Position numbers and translations under genes: made by a program. 64,000 nucleotides of DNA. It comes from Gibbula magus (Eukaryota > Mollusca > Gastropoda > Trochida > Trochidae). The notes under the pieces were generated by a model. It searched no databases, had not been told where the DNA came from, and worked only from the letters and a program-made list of their open reading frames with translations. Below are positions 60,762-64,000 of this stretch, piece after piece; within the stretch, counting starts at the first letter, position 1, and every line of letters starts with the position of its first letter. The stretch spans positions 51,797,201 through 51,861,200 of the forward strand of contig OW388293.1 in the NCBI GenBank assembly GCA_936450465.1, read 5' to 3'.

Positions 60762-63410
60762 GTATCAGCCTTAACAGTTAAGGAAGTGGCACGACACGTT
60801 GCTTCAAAATACATGTGTAATACTTTTTAATCACTAATATGATTACTTGATGCTTTTTGAAAATACCGTATGTTTTCTTTATTGGTTATTTCATTAACAA
60901 GCTTGTTGTTTTTTGGATAACAGTGAATCAGTTAACATTTACATGTAACATATTAACTCCATTATATTTACGTCACAACATCCCATCAAAATAATACTTA
61001 ATATAAACCACGGTGTAATATGGAGCATATTATTTTTAATATCTTTAATTATAGCTCTAAAAATCTTGACATTAGCAAAATTTCGAAATTGTTGAGGGAT
61101 CCTACTTTGATAATGAATCAGTCATTGCTATCACTACTACTAGACCATGGTATCAAAATAATACGAAATTCACCCATCCTTTCTTGATTCATCGGTTTAA
61201 GACAAGTTTCCTATGTACGCATGTTCGCAGGTACACGGGGATATTTATATTACACTGAGGCATACTTAAAGCACTAATATCGAAGGACTAACACGATAAA
61301 AACAATCGCCAAATTGATTCTCACTAACACTCTCTAAATTTTCCCAAATCGTCCTTAATCTAAAAACTATGATGTAGACATGTATGTACACAAATAAAAT
61401 ATACATACAACATGCACTGAAAAAACATACAAGAACATTAAAATAGAAAAGCATGTTTCTCATTTTCGTAATCCTATGGCATCAAGCCCAAATAGGGTCA
61501 TAAGGGGGTCACCAAATATACAATTTAGAATCCCTTTTGGATAAGGAGTTTGCACGCAACTTTTCAGCTCTCTAGACCCTATAGAACTGGAGAAGAAGAT
61601 GAAAATAGCTTTTTAAGGTTGGGACCCCTGTGACCCCATTTGTGGTCAAGAGGTCACGTAATCCACAATTTAGAATCCTCATTACCCAAGGAGTCTTCAC
61701 ACATCTATTCAGCTCTCTAGACCTTTTGGAACTGGAGAAGAAGATGAACATAGGTTTTTAAGGTTGTGACCCCTGTGACCCCATTTGGGGTCATTGGTTC
61801 ACGAAATCTACAATTTAGAACCCCCTTTACCCAAGGAGTCTGCACACAACTATTCAGCTCTCTGGACCTTTTGGAACTGGAGAAGAAGATGAAAATAGGT
61901 TTTTAAGGTTGTAACCCCTGTGACCCCATTTGGGGTCATGGGGTCACGAAATATACAATTTAGAATCCCATTACCCAAGGAGTCTGCATATAAAATTTCA
62001 GCTCTAGAGTCATTGGTTCTGGAGAAGAAGTCGAAAAAGCGAAAAGTTTACGGACGGACGGACGCCGGACGCCATGCCATGAGCCCAACGGGCCTTTCAG
62101 GCCTGATGAGCTAAAAATTAATACGCCGTTTCTCTATGTCGTACTCCAACAATACCTTATGCCCTCGCACATATCACACTCGAACAGACACACGGACGCA
62201 CAGACGCACGTATGATGAACGGATTATCACTCAAACCTATCGCTGTCCAGTTCTTGGCAGTGTAAAAATGAAGTGAAGACATAGGCTAGAGTTATTTGAG
62301 GCTAGCCCGAAATGACTCTACCAGCATTGATTTGGTGTAGCCTGAAAAATATTGAGGTTTAGGTAGAGTCATTTGAGCCTGGATAGAGTCATCTGAGCCT
62401 GAGAAAATTTCTAGCCCCAAATGACTCTAGAGTTATCTGAGGCCAGGCTCAAATGACTCTAGAGTTAACTGAGGCCAGGCTCAAATGACTCTAGAGTTAA
62501 CTGAGGCCAGGCTCAAATAACTCTAGAGTCATTTTTGTACTAGAGTCATCTGAGGCTGATACACCGGGTTATATTTTTTCAGACATGAATTGACGTTTAT
62601 AATCTTCTTGGGGTGACCTACTGTAAATGGAGAATTAAGTGAACAAGACGGATATTTGTTATCATGGACCTGTTTTGCTGAATCTCACATGGTCACACCA
62701 ATATTTCTCCTCAAAAGGAGTGTATAACTATTTTATATTGCAACACGGAGTATTCAGTTGTTACGTGAAACCCGGGTTCTAATAGAAACCCGGGTTGTAT
62801 TGGAGGCCCTGGTTGTATTTACCTCAGCACCCCTTACCCCCCGGTTCTATTAGAGGCCCGGGTTGTATTAGAGAAATACGGTAGGTATAGCATTTCGATG
62901 AACTTAACAATTGCATTTGGTGTTTGGAGATGTGATTTCGATCAGATGACATTTGGCCAAATATGATAGAAACAAACATTATCGTTTAATATATATATGG
63001 TATAAGATATATGATAAAAGCTACCGAAAAATATCACGATTCCATATAATTAATTCACATAGTACTGTTGCATATCATACAATCAGGGTTTGTTTTTGCC
63101 AAAGAAATGTGGAATTAAGATATGTATAGGCAAGAAGCTTGTAAGACGTAACGAAAGGCAATGTAGGTAAGCAGAAATCGTTAATTAAAGGCAAGAAGCC
63201 AATATAAACTGAAGGCATGTGTAGGCAAAAACGTATATGAAGCAAACTCACTGACGGATTACAATTGATTTAGCTTTACTTAAATGCATATTCAAGCGGA
63301 TGGGAAACTAGTCGAAAAACTTACCGCCACACCTAAGGCATAATGTTCAGCGGAAACATCAGAGTACAGTCTTTTTATTTGGAAGTATCGCGTGGTACTG
63401 AAAGATGCAC
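47627..63410 (-). CDS. Unidentified multi-pass membrane protein, 3' part (last three coding exons)
   Basis: Three minus-strand exons chain in phase: 63410-63325 (acceptor phase leaves two bases, donor GTAAG), 54715-54576 (phase 0 in, two bases out) and 47804-47627 (one base in, stop TGA at 47629-47627). Only one frame is open in each exon and these frames join. The encoded C-terminus includes SDVSAEHYALGVAYICQ, a hydrophobic stretch LGSVCLVVTHIIYLVELY, a cysteine-bearing loop SPERCYIKDGICVC, and a final membrane segment VLFVLGAVILIIIIIISGI followed by basic SRRTR and a short tail. This layout (EH.ALG before a membrane span, cysteine loop, last span, basic tail) is loosely like the end of organic-anion transporters (SLCO) or other major-facilitator proteins, but I do not recognise the family. 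The gene continues beyond the right edge. Its last intron contains the 31-bp minisatellite and the one before it a 7.4 kb repeat-bounded block. Confidence 0.65.
47836..53930 (-). repeat. 6.1 kb minisatellite, 31-bp unit, about 195 copies
   Basis: Near-uninterrupted array of a 31-bp unit; on the plus strand it reads GATGCAGCGATAGTGATGTT followed by GTACAGGGAGA. Variants are at a few positions (CAGCGA/CAACGA/CAGTGA, GAGAGAT/GAGTGAT/GAGCGAT, TTGTAC/CTGTAA). Occasional units lack about 12 bases. The unit has no stop codon in any of the three minus-strand frames; since 31 is not a multiple of three, reading it gives a 31-residue superrepeat (e.g. HLSLYNITIAASLPVQHHYR...) and open frames of up to 985 codons. 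The array is in the last intron of the third gene, ending about 30 bases from the acceptor. Higher-order periods of 434 and about 1015 bp are visible. Confidence 0.95.
55091..55318. mobile_element. Hairpin MITE, family D
   Basis: Left CTTAAAGGGACACTGCGTCG with 'aggataaa', and right 'tttctcctcgacgcggtgtctcttcaa', are inverted. Inner arms ATCTACCTATGCTGATT and AATCAGCATAGGTAGAT are perfect. Starts TTAAAGGG like family C. Lies in the penultimate intron of the third gene. Confidence 0.7.
55598..56145. repeat. CTCTAGAGTT tandem array, left
   Basis: First part (55598-55760): units of CTCTAGAGTTATTTGAGGCT alternating with AGCCCCATATGA, ending in a perfect 38-bp palindrome at 55670-55707. Second part (55875-56145): about eight units of 32 bp, CTCTAGAGTTAAATGGGCCT followed by 'aggctcaaaaca'. 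Each unit contains the palindromes CTCTAGAG and CCTAGG. Confidence 0.9.
56150..60060. other. AT-rich intronic stretch, no gene seen
   Basis: No exon-like or protein-similar sequence recognised. A partial family B MITE lies near 56472-56705. A GC-richer repeat starting ATACCCCCGCCGCGCGTTTA at 58512, with 'gaacgtccgtacgtacgaag', resembles the start of an interspersed repeat. 59520-59600 has a CCTGATAG..CTATCAGG inverted pair. Otherwise featureless. Confidence 0.5.
60068..60592. mobile_element. MITE family C, third copy
   Basis: Left end CTAAAGGCGACGTAGCACGT and right end ACGTGCTACAGCGTCTTTAA are inverted. About 525 bp with no ORF. It shares internal text with the 37373 copy ('aaaatggcc..', 'aacggttgtcgg'), showing a related longer subfamily. 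Confidence 0.7.
60714..60758. repeat. Homopolymer run of 45 G
   Basis: Uninterrupted G run. Could form G-quadruplexes, but length in assemblies at such sites is unreliable and it may partly reflect sequencing or consensus error. Confidence 0.9.
61480..62118 (+). mobile_element. Interspersed repeat with GATGAGCTAAAA end, copy 4
   Basis: Four units of about 141 bp, each with 'tgacccctgtgaccccatttggggtca', 'acaatttagaat' and 'ctggagaagaagatgaaaat', then GGAC repeats, GCCGGACGCCATGCCATG and the ending GGCCTGATGAGCTAAAA. Same orientation as the three other copies. Confidence 0.7.
62285..62560. repeat. CTCTAGAGTT tandem array, right
   Basis: Units of CTCTAGAGTTAACTGAGGCC followed by 'aggctcaaatga', with flanking CTAGAGTTATTTGAGGCTAG, matching the left array at 55598-56145. 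Part of the right arm of the 7.4 kb block. Confidence 0.85.
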
Positions 63411-63539
63411 CTGTAATAAAATATTGTTCAATCATATTATCAGATTTACTGCTTTTCGGCAACGATAAGTATTATATGTAAAACTGCACGGATATATAAT
63501 TCAAGCCCCCACACATTATCTAAATACATGTACTACTAA

Positions 63540-63620
63540 TTCTGAATAAGAGTTTCTTGACAACAACCTTTTCATGTAAACATACGTGACGTTTTGGAGT
63601 ATATGCTCTCCCTGTAAAGG
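63540..63620 (-). repeat. Diverged copy of the 42620 terminal fragment
   Basis: Contains GAGTTTCTTGACAACAACCT, then 'catgtaaacatacgtgacgttttggagtatatgctctccctg'. It matches the 42620-42715 repeat with about a quarter of positions changed; the GAAAC core is AAAAC here. Confidence 0.4.
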
Positions 63621-63924
63621 TCACTTCACACTGTACGGAATTTGAAAATGTAGTAAATTTGCAAAGAATAGTAAGCAATCGGGCCATTCGCAAACGGATC
63701 CCAAGTTCTGGCATTCGTGCCCTTCGCATGGATATCGAGATGCCAACTTGTGATTTGTCTGTCCGTCGGGGCCATTATTCAGTTTTCACAAGATCATTCA
63801 AGAAGCTAACCAATAGTCATAACAAGGCAACGTGACTGCGTTCAGGCCGCATAATATATCATTTTGTATATGACATTTATAATGCTTTATATAAATATGG
63901 AAAAAAATTAAAGATTTGTCGAAA

Positions 63925-64000
63925 GCTGTGTTGTGTCCTTAGGCGAGGCACTTCATCCACGTTGCACTCAGTCCACCCAGCTGTACAATGGGTACCTGGT
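63925..64000 (+). mobile_element. SINE-like sequence running off the window
   Basis: GCACTTCATCCACGTTGCAC followed by 'tcagtccacccagctgtacaatgggtacctggt' is a text I associate with abundant tRNA-related SINEs of molluscs and other lophotrochozoans. Truncated by the window edge. Confidence 0.5.

Larger units (their letters stand above)
55488..62884. mobile_element. 7.4 kb block bounded by inverted repeats with CTCTAGAGTT arrays
   Basis: Left end TACCGTATTTCCTCTAATAC at 55488 and right end GTATTAGAGAAATACGGTA finishing at 62884 are inverted. Inside both ends lie CCCGGGTTCTATTAGAG / CCCGGGTTGTATTGGAGG segments, then arrays of CTCTAGAGTT with 'gcctaggctc' or 'gaggccaggctc' spacers. The interior (about 56150-62280) is AT-rich without recognisable genes and holds other repeats. 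It could be one large non-autonomous element or two related smaller ones. The whole block lies within one intron of the third gene. Confidence 0.5.

Overview
This is a eukaryotic, AT-rich, intron-rich and repeat-rich window. It is almost certainly from a lophotrochozoan animal, most likely a mollusc. The basis is the gene structure (small exons with GT..AG introns, animal-type SLC5 transporter genes) and the repeat complement: tRNA-derived SINEs with GTGAGT tails, GGTCAAGGTCAC-type repeats, DIRS- and hAT-type elements and many MITEs. The species cannot be named from the sequence alone. No operons, tRNA or rRNA genes, or CRISPR arrays were seen.

All supported host genes lie on the minus strand. 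(1) At 132-10102 are exons 1-6 of a sodium-coupled solute transporter of the SLC5 family (SMCT/SMVT-like); its remaining exons lie beyond the left edge. (2) At 25696-40054 is a complete tandem paralogue. I could follow 15 coding exons with consistent phases (1842 nt, 613 residues) ending in a possible PDZ ligand. The two paralogues share exon sizes, splice sites and flanking sequence back to about 0.7 kb upstream of the ATG, so they come from a segmental duplication. (3) At 47627-63410 are the last three coding exons of an unidentified multi-pass membrane protein, possibly transporter-like.

The 15.6 kb between the two SLC5 genes is a transposon graveyard: SINEs, a 141-bp-unit repeat, and a DIRS-type reverse transcriptase relic split by an intact hAT transposon (758-residue transposase, 16-bp TIRs, 5-bp target duplication). 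Next come a matching non-autonomous hAT element with its own 5-bp duplication, a decayed hAT transposase, and a LINE 3' end interrupted by a GGTCAA-type repeat.

Introns carry further elements. Intron 4 of the first SLC5 gene holds a 3.8 kb element with terminal inverted repeats of about 270 bp and an unfamiliar decayed coding region. Intron 7/exon 7 of the second gene has a 93-bp tandem duplication that copies a splice acceptor and the start of exon 7. The last intron of the third gene holds a 6.1 kb minisatellite with a 31-bp unit that has no stop codon in any minus-strand frame, which explains very long but almost certainly spurious ORFs. The preceding intron of that gene holds a 7.4 kb structure bounded by inverted repeats with CTCTAGAGTT-rich arrays at both ends and a run of 45 G.
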